Part shown: piece after piece, positions 37,845 through 45,909 of the stretch
How positions within the stretch are numbered: the stretch's first letter is position 1
How the letters are laid out: each line of letters starts with the position of its first letter
Assembly: GCA_026706895.1 (NCBI GenBank)
Contig: JAPOXW010000006.1
Location: forward strand, 62,001 to 126,000
Direction of reading: 5' to 3'
Length of the DNA: 64,000 bases
Source: Gammaproteobacteria bacterium
Lineage (GTDB): Bacteria > Pseudomonadota > Gammaproteobacteria > Poriferisulfidales > Poriferisulfidaceae
The notes under the pieces: model-generated
Database searches by the model: none
Told to the model about the DNA's origin: nothing
The model's input: only the letters and a program-made list of their open reading frames with translations
Made by a program: the position numbers and the translations under genes

Positions 37845-40323
37845 TATCTTTCCTATCAAACAAATTTTTTTGAGTTTTACTGTCTTTTCTCTTCACCCTC
37901 GGATTATTAGCACTTTTAATTCGCTTTCGCTTTTCGAAGGTGCTTGGGTCCGTTAGAAGCAACTCTATTTCATCATTCTCAAGTTGTATGGAGTCTCTTT
38001 TACTAAATGTGAGATTGAAATATGGCAATAAATAGCGCCTCAAATAAAGCCGAGGCACAACATCTCCACGGCGACTTTTCCCTCGAGAATCCATCATCAG
38101 GATTGAAAATCTAATTAGGTCATTTAAGAGATGTTGAGCATCATCGGATAAATGTAGAGCTTCATAGGGTTCTATTCTTGACGCTTGGTGCGGTGGATTC
38201 CCTTTTTCATTACGCGCATTGCGATATCGCATATAGGAACTCGCGACATTTCCTAGCGTACTGATGATTAGAGCAAGCTTTTCTCCATGGCGTGGCAAAT
38301 TTCGTACTGACTCTATAAATTCGCCTGCTGCTGTTCGAATAGTGCGAGACTGTCGAACAGATGAGATTCGTGGTACATCCTCGCTTGAAGAAAGGTCGCC
38401 TACATCTTCCACCATCTTGCCAACGAGTCGAATCATGTAATGTATATCGCCACTACACATCGCGGTCACTGTTTGAACTCCCCAATAAGTATTTTGACCC
38501 TTTCTTTCTCTGAATTGTCTTGCAGTATCATTTTCATTTCTCGGGTTATCGCCGAGTAATTCCATCAAGGAATCACATGGGAAATCCTTGACTTCGTGGA
38601 ATCGACGCTGAAAAAGATCTTCGAGAAAGCTCTGTACTTGACTACTATCGCTCTCCAAGTAGCGTAAGCCCAAATTTAATAAGTAATATTCTCGTTCTTC
38701 GACATACTGTTTTTCATCAACGTCTTTCCGCTCAAATGAAATTGGGCTCTCCGTAGACAATTTGAAAAACACATCCGCACTTCGGTGCATAAACAATCTA
38801 TTGAGATTTTGCTGCAATTTTTCCGTAATTTTAGGTGTTGAATAATCGTCAATAAAATAGAAAAAAGGACGTTCCTGTAAAAATGTAAATGTTTTTCTTA
38901 AGGCAGAACAAAATTTAAGCAATACTTCAGGGCCCATATAGCCTTTTATTGGCACTTCAGGCACATGACAAAACTGTTGTTTTTTAGCCGCGCGATCACG
39001 CTGCTTCACAAGCTTGTCAATTAATGCAGTAAATTGTCCAGCAGATGGTTCGGGGGGCTGCGTTAGCCCTATAATCTCCCACAATTCCTTCGTCACCTCA
39101 GGCTCTTTTTTCTCAAATTCTTCTTCAAAATATTTTTTCGCCCAAAAACTCACATGCCGTAAAGTTTCCGCCATAAGGCTCACAATAGCAAAATGCATTG
39201 GGATGTCGATAGCTTCTTGCCTTTCGGGTAGTTCGTAACGTGGAAATGAGAAATATAAATCATCGCAACGGTAATAGACACCTATAAACTGAAGTTGATC
39301 TGGATTATCTGATTCTGTGGAAATTTTGTAGTCTAGACTTAACGCCCGAAAAACCGTTGTTTTGCCGCAACCTCGTGGTCCAGTAAGCACAAGATTCGAT
39401 CGTGCTTGAATCTCCGTTAAACCCAATAATCGATCCGAATATAAATTCCTGAGCAATAAATGGGAATTACCCATCTGCTCACAGTTTGGATAATCAAACG
39501 GAGTCACCATCTTGGCTGATGTGTGCTCCCTTGTAGCCTCTTGAAAAGAGTTGTCTACTGTGCGCAATTTTGCATCTAGTTCTTTTGCATTCTGCGCTAA
39601 GGAATCAGCCAGAGAATCTGTCTCAATCAAATGCCTCTTCAAAAAATCATCTCGCAATATGCTGAGCACATAACGGTCACGTGATTGTTGCTTTTGATAG
39701 TCAATGCAAGACAACAAATCTTTCAGAGTATGTGCGATAGAAAGGTAATCATTAGTATGCGGTTTGGCGGTTACTCCAGCTACCCCAAAATCAGTAACTT
39801 TAAACGTTGGTCTACCAGTCAAATCAAACTCTGACTTGGAGACTAGTACATTACCCGAATGCAAATCACCATGTTTCATTCCGCGTAGGTCAAGTTCAAA
39901 CAATAGACTAAACATTGTCGTCAAAAATTTTTCTACAAAGGGAACATTTATGTCGTCACGATACTTTTTTATGTACTCTCTCAAAGACAATCCAGGCACG
40001 TACTGAAAAATGAATACCACAAAAGTGTTGCCTAGTTTGTCATCCTCCCAAAGTAGTGCGTTTATACACCGAACAACACTCTCGTTTTCCAACAAGTTGG
40101 CTTTTCTTGCCTCTTCCAAATAAATGTCACTTTGCTTCGGATCTACAGACAAATTTTCCTGTGGCACAAATTTGAATGCCAGATCTCCCGCCACCTCATC
40201 AGAATGAGCCCTATATACGTGGGCATTAAAACCAGAATCAACTTTATTAATTATTCTGTAGTTTGAAAACCCTGGGAGAGTTACATCTAAAAAATGATCA
40301 GAAGGAGGCAGGTACTTTCTCAT
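37834..40323 (-). CDS. Ser/Thr kinase fused to an ORC/STAND-like P-loop ATPase
   Basis: An 829-residue fusion. Residues about 20-225 form a protein-kinase domain with a degenerate glycine loop (KVDSGFNAHVYRA), a VAIK-type lysine (LAFKFV), an EARK helix, the HRD-equivalent MKHGDLHSGNVLV and VTDFGVAG, so it appears catalytically complete. From about 300 onward is an AAA/ORC-like NTPase: Walker A LVLTGPRGCGKTTVFRALS (near 314), Walker B FFYFIDDYS (near 488) and FFKLSTESP like sensor 1. No membrane span is seen. It starts one base after the methyltransferase stop. Low GC and AT-rich codons suggest horizontal transfer. It is probably the sensing and effector hub of the operon. Confidence 0.85.
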   Translation of the reverse strand: MRKYLPPSDHFLDVTLPGFSNYRIINKVDSGFNAHVYRAHSDEVAGDLAFKFVPQENLSVDPKQSDIYLEEARKANLLENESVVRCINALLWEDDKLGNTFVVFIFQYVPGLSLREYIKKYRDDINVPFVEKFLTTMFSLLFELDLRGMKHGDLHSGNVLVSKSEFDLTGRPTFKVTDFGVAGVTAKPHTNDYLSIAHTLKDLLSCIDYQKQQSRDRYVLSILRDDFLKRHLIETDSLADSLAQNAKELDAKLRTVDNSFQEATREHTSAKMVTPFDYPNCEQMGNSHLLLRNLYSDRLLGLTEIQARSNLVLTGPRGCGKTTVFRALSLDYKISTESDNPDQLQFIGVYYRCDDLYFSFPRYELPERQEAIDIPMHFAIVSLMAETLRHVSFWAKKYFEEEFEKKEPEVTKELWEIIGLTQPPEPSAGQFTALIDKLVKQRDRAAKKQQFCHVPEVPIKGYMGPEVLLKFCSALRKTFTFLQERPFFYFIDDYSTPKITEKLQQNLNRLFMHRSADVFFKLSTESPISFERKDVDEKQYVEEREYYLLNLGLRYLESDSSQVQSFLEDLFQRRFHEVKDFPCDSLMELLGDNPRNENDTARQFRERKGQNTYWGVQTVTAMCSGDIHYMIRLVGKMVEDVGDLSSSEDVPRISSVRQSRTIRTAAGEFIESVRNLPRHGEKLALIISTLGNVASSYMRYRNARNEKGNPPHQASRIEPYEALHLSDDAQHLLNDLIRFSILMMDSRGKSRRGDVVPRLYLRRYLLPYFNLTFSKRDSIQLENDEIELLLTDPSTFEKRKRIKSANNPRVKRKDSKTQKNLFDRKDNGR

Positions 40324-40324
40324 A

Positions 40325-41449
40325 CTAACAATGCCTCTCGTATACCAAGATATATTCTTTTTTTACGCCAGAGGAGTTGCGTCTTGAACGTCTAATATCA
40401 GGAATTTGGTCGCTGATGATCTCCTTAATTCTCAAATTTGGTGCAGATTCGTCTAAAACTTCCGAAAGCACTTCCGAAGGAGAGCGGTTACCATTTCGCG
40501 TGGCCCTTTCACCAACCACGAAAACACACCGCCCATTTTTAGCTAGTGCCGTTGTGAGTATCCGGGCATAGGATGACATCATGCGGCGAAAATCTGTATC
40601 GCTGGTAAGTCGTGCATCAATGTGATCCTGAGTGTTTCCAGATAAAAACCAATTTCTCAAACGATTGTCGCGCCCATAATCAAGTGCATTCATGTAGGGT
40701 GGGCTCGTGATGAAACAGTTCACTGTGCATGGAAGATTGAGGCACTCGATAGTTGATCGACGAACCCCCACTACTAAGTTAGTATCTATCTTTTCGTAGC
40801 GTTTCAATGCACGTGCGACTTTCGCTTGAATGCGAGATTCGACACTTCGATATTCGTACATCTCAGGATAATTTTCTCGAGGAAATTTTTTTGATCTGAG
40901 ATAGGGGACAAGGTGGCTGCTTGGGAAAGATAGAAACCCTGGGCGCTGATGATGTAAAACACCTAGTAAACAAGCCAGCAAAAAATAATCTTTGCGCTTA
41001 CGCAATACAACCAGTAGTCCCAATATTTCTTTGAGTGTTTTAGGGTGATAGAAGTTACGTACCCAACTTGGAACCCGGCGAAGATCTATTCGACGTGATT
41101 GTGCGACTTTTAGTGCTTTATCCAATGCTGTACTTGCTTCTTCGAGATCACTAGGGGCATTCAGTTTCCCTTTAGTAAGAGTAATCGCATAAGGACTAAC
41201 ATCTGATGCGAAGACTTGCCGTCCCATCTGAACGCATTCAAGCGGAATTGTGCCACTGCCACAAAAAACATCTGCAACTATTTCTCCTCTTCTTGAATAC
41301 TCTGAAACTAGGTCGCGAGCGATGGAACTTTTCAACTTGCCAATATATGGTGAAAGTTGGTGCAACGTCGACTCGCTATGTGTGCAAGACTCCCGCCACT
41401 CTAGAGGCGCAGAATTAGGCTGGTCGATCAAACTCTGGTATGAACGCAT
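40325..41449 (-). CDS. DNA methyltransferase (TSPPY type)
   Basis: A 374-residue SAM-dependent DNA methylase. Motif I is ADVFCGSGTIPLECVQMG near residue 59 and the catalytic motif IV is CFITSPPYMNALDYGRDNR near residue 248, the SPPY form usually linked to N4-cytosine or N6-adenine methylation. Motif I precedes motif IV, with about 180 residues between that could hold the target-recognition part. The ATG at 41449 has only a weak ribosome-binding site. It is the first gene of the island operon: one base separates it from the kinase-ATPase. A tentative role is self-marking, but no dedicated restriction nuclease is in the operon. Confidence 0.85.
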   Translation of the reverse strand: MRSYQSLIDQPNSAPLEWRESCTHSESTLHQLSPYIGKLKSSIARDLVSEYSRRGEIVADVFCGSGTIPLECVQMGRQVFASDVSPYAITLTKGKLNAPSDLEEASTALDKALKVAQSRRIDLRRVPSWVRNFYHPKTLKEILGLLVVLRKRKDYFLLACLLGVLHHQRPGFLSFPSSHLVPYLRSKKFPRENYPEMYEYRSVESRIQAKVARALKRYEKIDTNLVVGVRRSTIECLNLPCTVNCFITSPPYMNALDYGRDNRLRNWFLSGNTQDHIDARLTSDTDFRRMMSSYARILTTALAKNGRCVFVVGERATRNGNRSPSEVLSEVLDESAPNLRIKEIISDQIPDIRRSRRNSSGVKKEYILVYERHC

Positions 41450-41804
41450 TACACAATTTCTAAATATTGTTCATAGCCCGAATTTAGATTTAGGCGTAGA
41501 TCAAGGTCTCCGCAAGATATTGATAAATAATGTAAATTTTCATGTTTCTGGGAACCTGATGAGCAGTATTACGGCTTTATTGTTTCTGGGCAAAGAATTA
41601 TCGCACGAATTTGTCTGGCTCCTTTGTCCAGAAGGCAGCAATTCTCCACACTACGGGAATTACGATCGCTAAGAACATCTATCGGGCCACCGTAATGCTG
41701 GAACTCCAGCCTGTTGGCTACCAGCCACTACCCTTCAAAAGCCTGTGGAATTTGCCAGACAAACAAACCTCGCATAGAAGACTCTATCGGGAAGGGAGCA
41801 CTGC
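41450..41804. other. Intergenic region upstream of the island operon
   Basis: This 355-nt stretch contains no convincing gene: the plus-strand ORFs of 140 and 65 residues are short, have no family features and cross the methyltransferase start. It is AT-rich next to the methyltransferase and becomes mixed-GC and structured further upstream (see the ncRNA candidate). No clear promoter with good -35 and -10 spacing could be fixed. Confidence 0.6.
41610..41763 (-). ncRNA. Candidate structured RNA upstream of the island operon
   Basis: A perfect 10-bp inverted repeat TTTGTCTGGC/GCCAGACAAA brackets a 154-bp element. Inside it AATTCTCCACA pairs with TGTGGAATT (two-base bulge), ATTACG pairs with CGTAAT, and CTGG-AACT-CCAG and GGCT-ACC-AGCC form small hairpins. 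The nesting suggests a closed, multi-stem RNA. The strand is chosen only because the operon reads that way. The alternatives are a small inverted-repeat element without visible target duplication, or chance. The pairing is seen; the RNA role is inferred. Confidence 0.35.
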
Positions 41805-43535
41805 TTAGATGTCTTCAATCAATCCAGCCCATTCTGGAACCTGTTGATCCCGACTGAGTTTCGCACGCTGCAGACAGACCGATTCGAATATCTCCTCAAG
41901 ATCAATGGCACATGGTTCTGCCTGAGTTCGGATTCCCGGTAGGCTTGCAGAAGCCTCTACTAGAAATTTCTCTTGTAAAACAGAGTCGCTCCGGAAATAG
42001 GCTTGATCCCACCATTCCAGAATCCGGTTTTGCGCTTCATCCATAACGGATTCGCTGGGTAGGAAGTTTTTCTTCTTATTCTGATTCACCCTGCGGTTGG
42101 CCGGCATCAGGTTCCAGAGATCACTGCACGACCACACCGACCATGGTAGACAATGATCTATATCCAGCGATTGTTCACGAAGACGGCTCCCGCTCCATAC
42201 GCAGTACAGTCGACGATTTTCTAGAAGACGCATTGCCTGCTCACGGGAAATTTTCACATCCCGCTCCGGGTCGGCCCAAGCCATAACATCCCTGAGCTTT
42301 CTCTCGTCAATGACCCTCCCCTGCTTTTGCGCATACCCGCGCATCATCTCGGCCCACTCCGCTATGACGACCGGTTCCACCCACACCGCATGCTTACGCA
42401 GGGCCTGCCACAAGGATTCTGGAACCCGAGCCTCACCGAAGCTGTATAGATAGGTTTTGTCTAGCCAGACTTCTCTAGGCGAGCGCGTCTTCGCACCCGC
42501 TTTTACCTGGAGAACCGGTTTTCCTTCTTTACCGGGATAGGTCATGTATTTGATCGGCATCTTCCTGATGTTGGCTGCCACATCTCGAAGTGCTTGATGT
42601 ATGAAGGGCCCCTGCTCTTTCCCAAAACGCATCCCGATCCGAAAGTCGAGGTGTGACAGGAGCTCAATTTCTTTATAAGCCGCCTTCACGAAACCAAGTT
42701 TTGGGTTCTTGCTAGGCAACTGGGGGAGTTTTTCTTTTAGAAGTGGTTTATACAGCCGCAGCCAGATCAAGGCTACCAGTCCCATCGGAAGACTAATGCT
42801 TCCGTCGTCATTTGCCCGTGCAATGCCCGGCGCGCCGTCCGCGATCCGGCACAGCGTACGCAGCAGACCCAACTTGTGGGTCGCACTCTTGCTTTGTTTG
42901 AGAATGATGTGGCGAAGGAGCGGCAACTCCCCAGTTCCATCGTCCGGGAAGCGGATTACAAGGTTTGTCCAGCAGATCCCTTCGCGCCCCAAGCCATCTT
43001 CGACCTCGTCTTGGTAAGCTACAAATGCACCATGGTCGCGAGCCAGAGATTCGATCTCTTCCACAGAAACAGCATGAGCTTTCCGGCCCAGAACTTCAGG
43101 ACCGTGGCGCAAGCTGATCGCTAGAGATCCGTCCGGTTTGAGCAGGTTGATGGTTTTCCGGAATGCCCGTTTGCGGTCGGACCGCTCCACGTGCTGCCAC
43201 ACACCATTGATCAGAATCAGGTCGAAAGGTTCCTGCTTGGAGAGCTTACGCAGGCTAGGCAGACTATCGTTACGCCACCGGATGCCAGTCCCAGGATGCC
43301 ACCGCCTGCCCTCCTTGCGCATCTCTGGAGAGGGCTCCACCGCAATCACTTGGTGGTGCAACTCCGAGAGCCAAGCCGCATCCCGTCCACTGCCCGCGCC
43401 AATATCCAGAATCCGCCCGGGGTTTTCTGGCAGGAACCTTTTCAGCCAACCATGAATATCTTCCGCGGCGACCGCCTCGTATTGCTTCGCAGCTTCCCGG
43501 GCGTTTTCTTGGTACCAGCGGGTGGAGTCGAGCAT
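41805..43535 (-). CDS. Class I SAM methyltransferase fused to an HNH endonuclease
   Basis: A 576-residue fusion. The N-terminal third is a UbiE/TrmB-like methyltransferase (RILDIGAGSGRDAAWLSEL, then IAVEPSPEMRKEGRRW and FDLILINGVWQHVERSDR). The C-terminal part carries an HNH nuclease: RRLYCVWSGSRLREQSLDID, HCLPWSVWSCSDLWNLMPA and NRRVNQNKKKNFLPS, with cysteine, DIDH and asparagine positions expected for a beta-beta-alpha-metal site. The middle is helical and unrecognised. It is on the same strand as the island operon, 355 nt upstream. GC is closer to the host than the operon's. Likely a nucleic-acid-targeting defence or modification protein. Confidence 0.75.
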   Translation of the reverse strand: MLDSTRWYQENAREAAKQYEAVAAEDIHGWLKRFLPENPGRILDIGAGSGRDAAWLSELHHQVIAVEPSPEMRKEGRRWHPGTGIRWRNDSLPSLRKLSKQEPFDLILINGVWQHVERSDRKRAFRKTINLLKPDGSLAISLRHGPEVLGRKAHAVSVEEIESLARDHGAFVAYQDEVEDGLGREGICWTNLVIRFPDDGTGELPLLRHIILKQSKSATHKLGLLRTLCRIADGAPGIARANDDGSISLPMGLVALIWLRLYKPLLKEKLPQLPSKNPKLGFVKAAYKEIELLSHLDFRIGMRFGKEQGPFIHQALRDVAANIRKMPIKYMTYPGKEGKPVLQVKAGAKTRSPREVWLDKTYLYSFGEARVPESLWQALRKHAVWVEPVVIAEWAEMMRGYAQKQGRVIDERKLRDVMAWADPERDVKISREQAMRLLENRRLYCVWSGSRLREQSLDIDHCLPWSVWSCSDLWNLMPANRRVNQNKKKNFLPSESVMDEAQNRILEWWDQAYFRSDSVLQEKFLVEASASLPGIRTQAEPCAIDLEEIFESVCLQRAKLSRDQQVPEWAGLIEDI

Positions 43536-43617
43536 CTAGAAGACAAGCTATCCGAGAAAATCCAACGCGATTTTAGCCTGCCGAGAACCCGTTATTCACA
43601 TTTGATACCATTAGGCT

Positions 43618-43812
43618 ATGAACAAAATGTATAGCCAAGAGGAAAAGTCAGCAATAAAGTACAGCGACTGTCCTTCCTGTAGCCATGATGAACACACTCA
43701 CATTCGCTCGCATTGCAGTGAAAACGGCTGGATTATGATCGCAGTCTGTAATTCATGCGAAAAAGAGTATGAGTTCTATTTTACGGACGAACATGGCAAG
43801 CCGCTCAATTAG
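43618..43812 (+). CDS. Small zinc-ribbon protein
   Basis: A 64-residue protein with two cysteine knuckles, YSDCPSCSHDEH and VCNSCEKEYEFYF, separated by about 27 residues, the spacing of a zinc ribbon. The ATG at 43618 or the in-frame ATG two codons later could be the start. It is divergent from the methyltransferase-HNH gene across about 80 bp that must hold both promoters. Function unknown; small zinc ribbons often bind nucleic acid or a partner protein. Confidence 0.5.
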   Translation: MNKMYSQEEKSAIKYSDCPSCSHDEHTHIRSHCSENGWIMIAVCNSCEKEYEFYFTDEHGKPLN

Positions 43813-43972
43813 CATCCCTAACTCTAATCCTTTCGCACCGAAGCCGGGCTATGATCGTGTGCTTCCCCCAAGTTCCGATCAAGAGAGAAAACCGACATTT
43901 CTAGCTGCTGCCGGGAATTCGCACCGGATGGCTTCCTTGATTTCTTCATGGTTGCGCTCGTAGTCCTCTGCC

Positions 43973-44824
43973 TCACGACAAATCATGAGCCAAAGTCGCC
44001 AGCACCTGGTCGCAGGCCACCAGCCCCCACAGATGCCCGGCCTTCGGGATAACGGTCAAATAGGAACCGGGAAACGTGCGCGAATAAATGAACGCGGCTT
44101 TTGGCACAATCACCTTATCCTCCGCCCCGTGCCAGATCCGCACCGGCACATCCAGCGCAATCGGCGAAGAAGGGCGTTCGCGATAAAAGTTCCTCGCTTC
44201 GAGGGCGGTCGCGCGCCCACTCCAGAGAACCCCGGCAATGCCTTTGGTCAGGCATCGGCGAATTTCCCGATCTTTCAGAGCCTGCCGATCACTGCGATTG
44301 AGACCCGGACCAATCAGGAACCGCGAAAAATTCGGTGCGGCTACCGCGGGAATCGCGATCGCCAAGAACACCAATCGAGCCACCGGGATGCTGACATTCG
44401 CCAGTTTCATCAGAATCCGGTGCCCCGGGCCGGGCTGTACGCCCTGCACGTGCGCACTGACCAGGGTCAAGGCCCGTATCCGATGCGACTCCTGCCTGGC
44501 CACTTCCGCCGCATAGGGACCCCCGCCGGAAAAACCGAGCACCGCAAATTTCTCCACCCCGAGATGATCCAGCAAGGCGACCGCATCCTCAATATGCCCT
44601 GCGAGACTGTGATCGGGGCAGTCATCCGAACCCCCGACACCTGCCCGGTCCGGCGCAATCAGACGCAATCCATGTTTCCGAGCCGAAGTGTCGCCCAGCG
44701 AAAAGATGTGCCGGGTTCCGGGCGTGCCATGCAAACCCAGAACCGCAATGCCATCGGAATCGCCATATTCAGCATAGGCCAGCACCCGCCCATCCGGCAG
44801 CCTCATGCTCAAATTTTCATTCAT
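43973..44824 (-). CDS. Alpha/beta hydrolase
   Basis: A 283-residue serine hydrolase. It has the oxyanion segment VLGLHGTPGTRH, the nucleophile elbow VLGFSGGGPYAAEVA, an aspartate in IWHGAEDKVIVPKA and a histidine in PKAGHLWGLV, so the triad is complete. The N-terminus (RLPDGRVLAYAEYGDSDG) is typical of the family. The ATG at 44824 overlaps the DsrS-like stop by 8 nt, so it is the last gene of the six-gene operon; the track's start at 45085 lies inside its neighbour. Substrate unknown. Confidence 0.85.
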   Translation of the reverse strand: MNENLSMRLPDGRVLAYAEYGDSDGIAVLGLHGTPGTRHIFSLGDTSARKHGLRLIAPDRAGVGGSDDCPDHSLAGHIEDAVALLDHLGVEKFAVLGFSGGGPYAAEVARQESHRIRALTLVSAHVQGVQPGPGHRILMKLANVSIPVARLVFLAIAIPAVAAPNFSRFLIGPGLNRSDRQALKDREIRRCLTKGIAGVLWSGRATALEARNFYRERPSSPIALDVPVRIWHGAEDKVIVPKAAFIYSRTFPGSYLTVIPKAGHLWGLVACDQVLATLAHDLS

Positions 44825-45905
44825 CATCGGCCAGGCATTCCAAATGTTTCCTAATCGGCTGGATGACCGGTTCGATCCGCCGGCGCATGACCGATCCCAC
44901 TGCATCGCTGACGCCGAAAATCGGATCCAGCAATCGCTCTCCCACCCGGGCCATACACAACACGGAACGGCGGAGTTCGGAGAGATCAGCATCCTCTTCC
45001 CAAGGCACCCGGGTCGGCAGGGCACAAACTTCCTTTTCCAGTTCATCAAACGAGCGGAACGAGGCGGTAGCACCAGGCAGAACAAATCCTTGCCCGATCG
45101 AGTTCAGCAAAGCCACTACCACGTCCTGATTGGGCGGGCGCGCAAGCGCCTTTCGGACGGCCGCAAGGAAGCCCTGCCCGGACGCATCCAGAGCCCACAG
45201 TAGACGCTGCGCGAGAGGGTCTTTGGAATCTTTGCCGATCGCTGTCCGGGCTTCTTCAAGTTTCGGGTGCGATGGATGCGTTTCCGGCAAGCACTCGGCA
45301 CCAGCCGACAAAAACCCCACCATGTAGGCGGACTGCCTCTGGGCGCGCTGCCACAAGGCAGACCGTCGCTCTTCGGTCAAGGAAGCATGCCGCAGCAGGC
45401 GCTGCAGCGAAGCGATGACATCGCCCGGGCGTTCTTCGAACGGCAGGAACTCAAGGAGAAACTCCACCAGTGTCGCGCCCAGCGTGCTGTCGGCAACCGC
45501 CGGGCTGTCCAGCATCCGTCGGGCATGTTCGGAGATCGGTTCCACCCACCAGGCACGCCGCGCAAGTTCTTCCGTAAGCCCCGGCGCATGCACCACTGCC
45601 GCAACCGCTTCCGGCTCGCCCAGCAGCAGCAACCGCTCCAGCGAACCGTCGCGCGCCTGACCCATCCGGGTCCAGCGCCGGATGTACAGCGGGTAGCCGC
45701 CCGGAGAACCCAGGATCCGGGTGGAAAGCATGGCGCGCACTTCGCGCAGATAGGATTCCGGACGGGTGTTCGGGTGCAACGCCACTCGCGCTTCTCCCTG
45801 GTCGGTCAAAGCCTCCAGGCACATGCGGGACTCATCGATGCGGACCGCCTGCAACGGCTGGGTCAGCAGCACGTTCATGCGCAACAGGTCGGCTTCGGCC
45901 AGCAC
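44817..45905 (-). CDS. DsrS-like protein
   Basis: A 362-residue cytosolic protein. The start NVLLTQPLQAVRIDESRM, the SPGGYPLYIRRWTRMGQARD stretch and GEPEAVAAVVHAPGLTEELA match my memory of proteins annotated 'sulfur reduction protein DsrS' in purple and colourless sulfur bacteria. No catalytic motif or cofactor site is visible, and a role in sulfur oxidation is not proven even where the name is used. The GTG at 45905 follows the VWA-protein stop by 4 nt. No dsrAB genes are in the window, but its presence suggests a sulfur-oxidising relative. Confidence 0.65.
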   Translation of the reverse strand: MLAEADLLRMNVLLTQPLQAVRIDESRMCLEALTDQGEARVALHPNTRPESYLREVRAMLSTRILGSPGGYPLYIRRWTRMGQARDGSLERLLLLGEPEAVAAVVHAPGLTEELARRAWWVEPISEHARRMLDSPAVADSTLGATLVEFLLEFLPFEERPGDVIASLQRLLRHASLTEERRSALWQRAQRQSAYMVGFLSAGAECLPETHPSHPKLEEARTAIGKDSKDPLAQRLLWALDASGQGFLAAVRKALARPPNQDVVVALLNSIGQGFVLPGATASFRSFDELEKEVCALPTRVPWEEDADLSELRRSVLCMARVGERLLDPIFGVSDAVGSVMRRRIEPVIQPIRKHLECLADDE

Positions 45906-45909
45906 CGCG

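Noticed and set aside
41250-41808. Plus-strand ORFs (140 and 65 codons) near the methyltransferase start
   Set aside because: Short, without motifs, and overlapping the methyltransferase coding start; the second overlaps the structured element.
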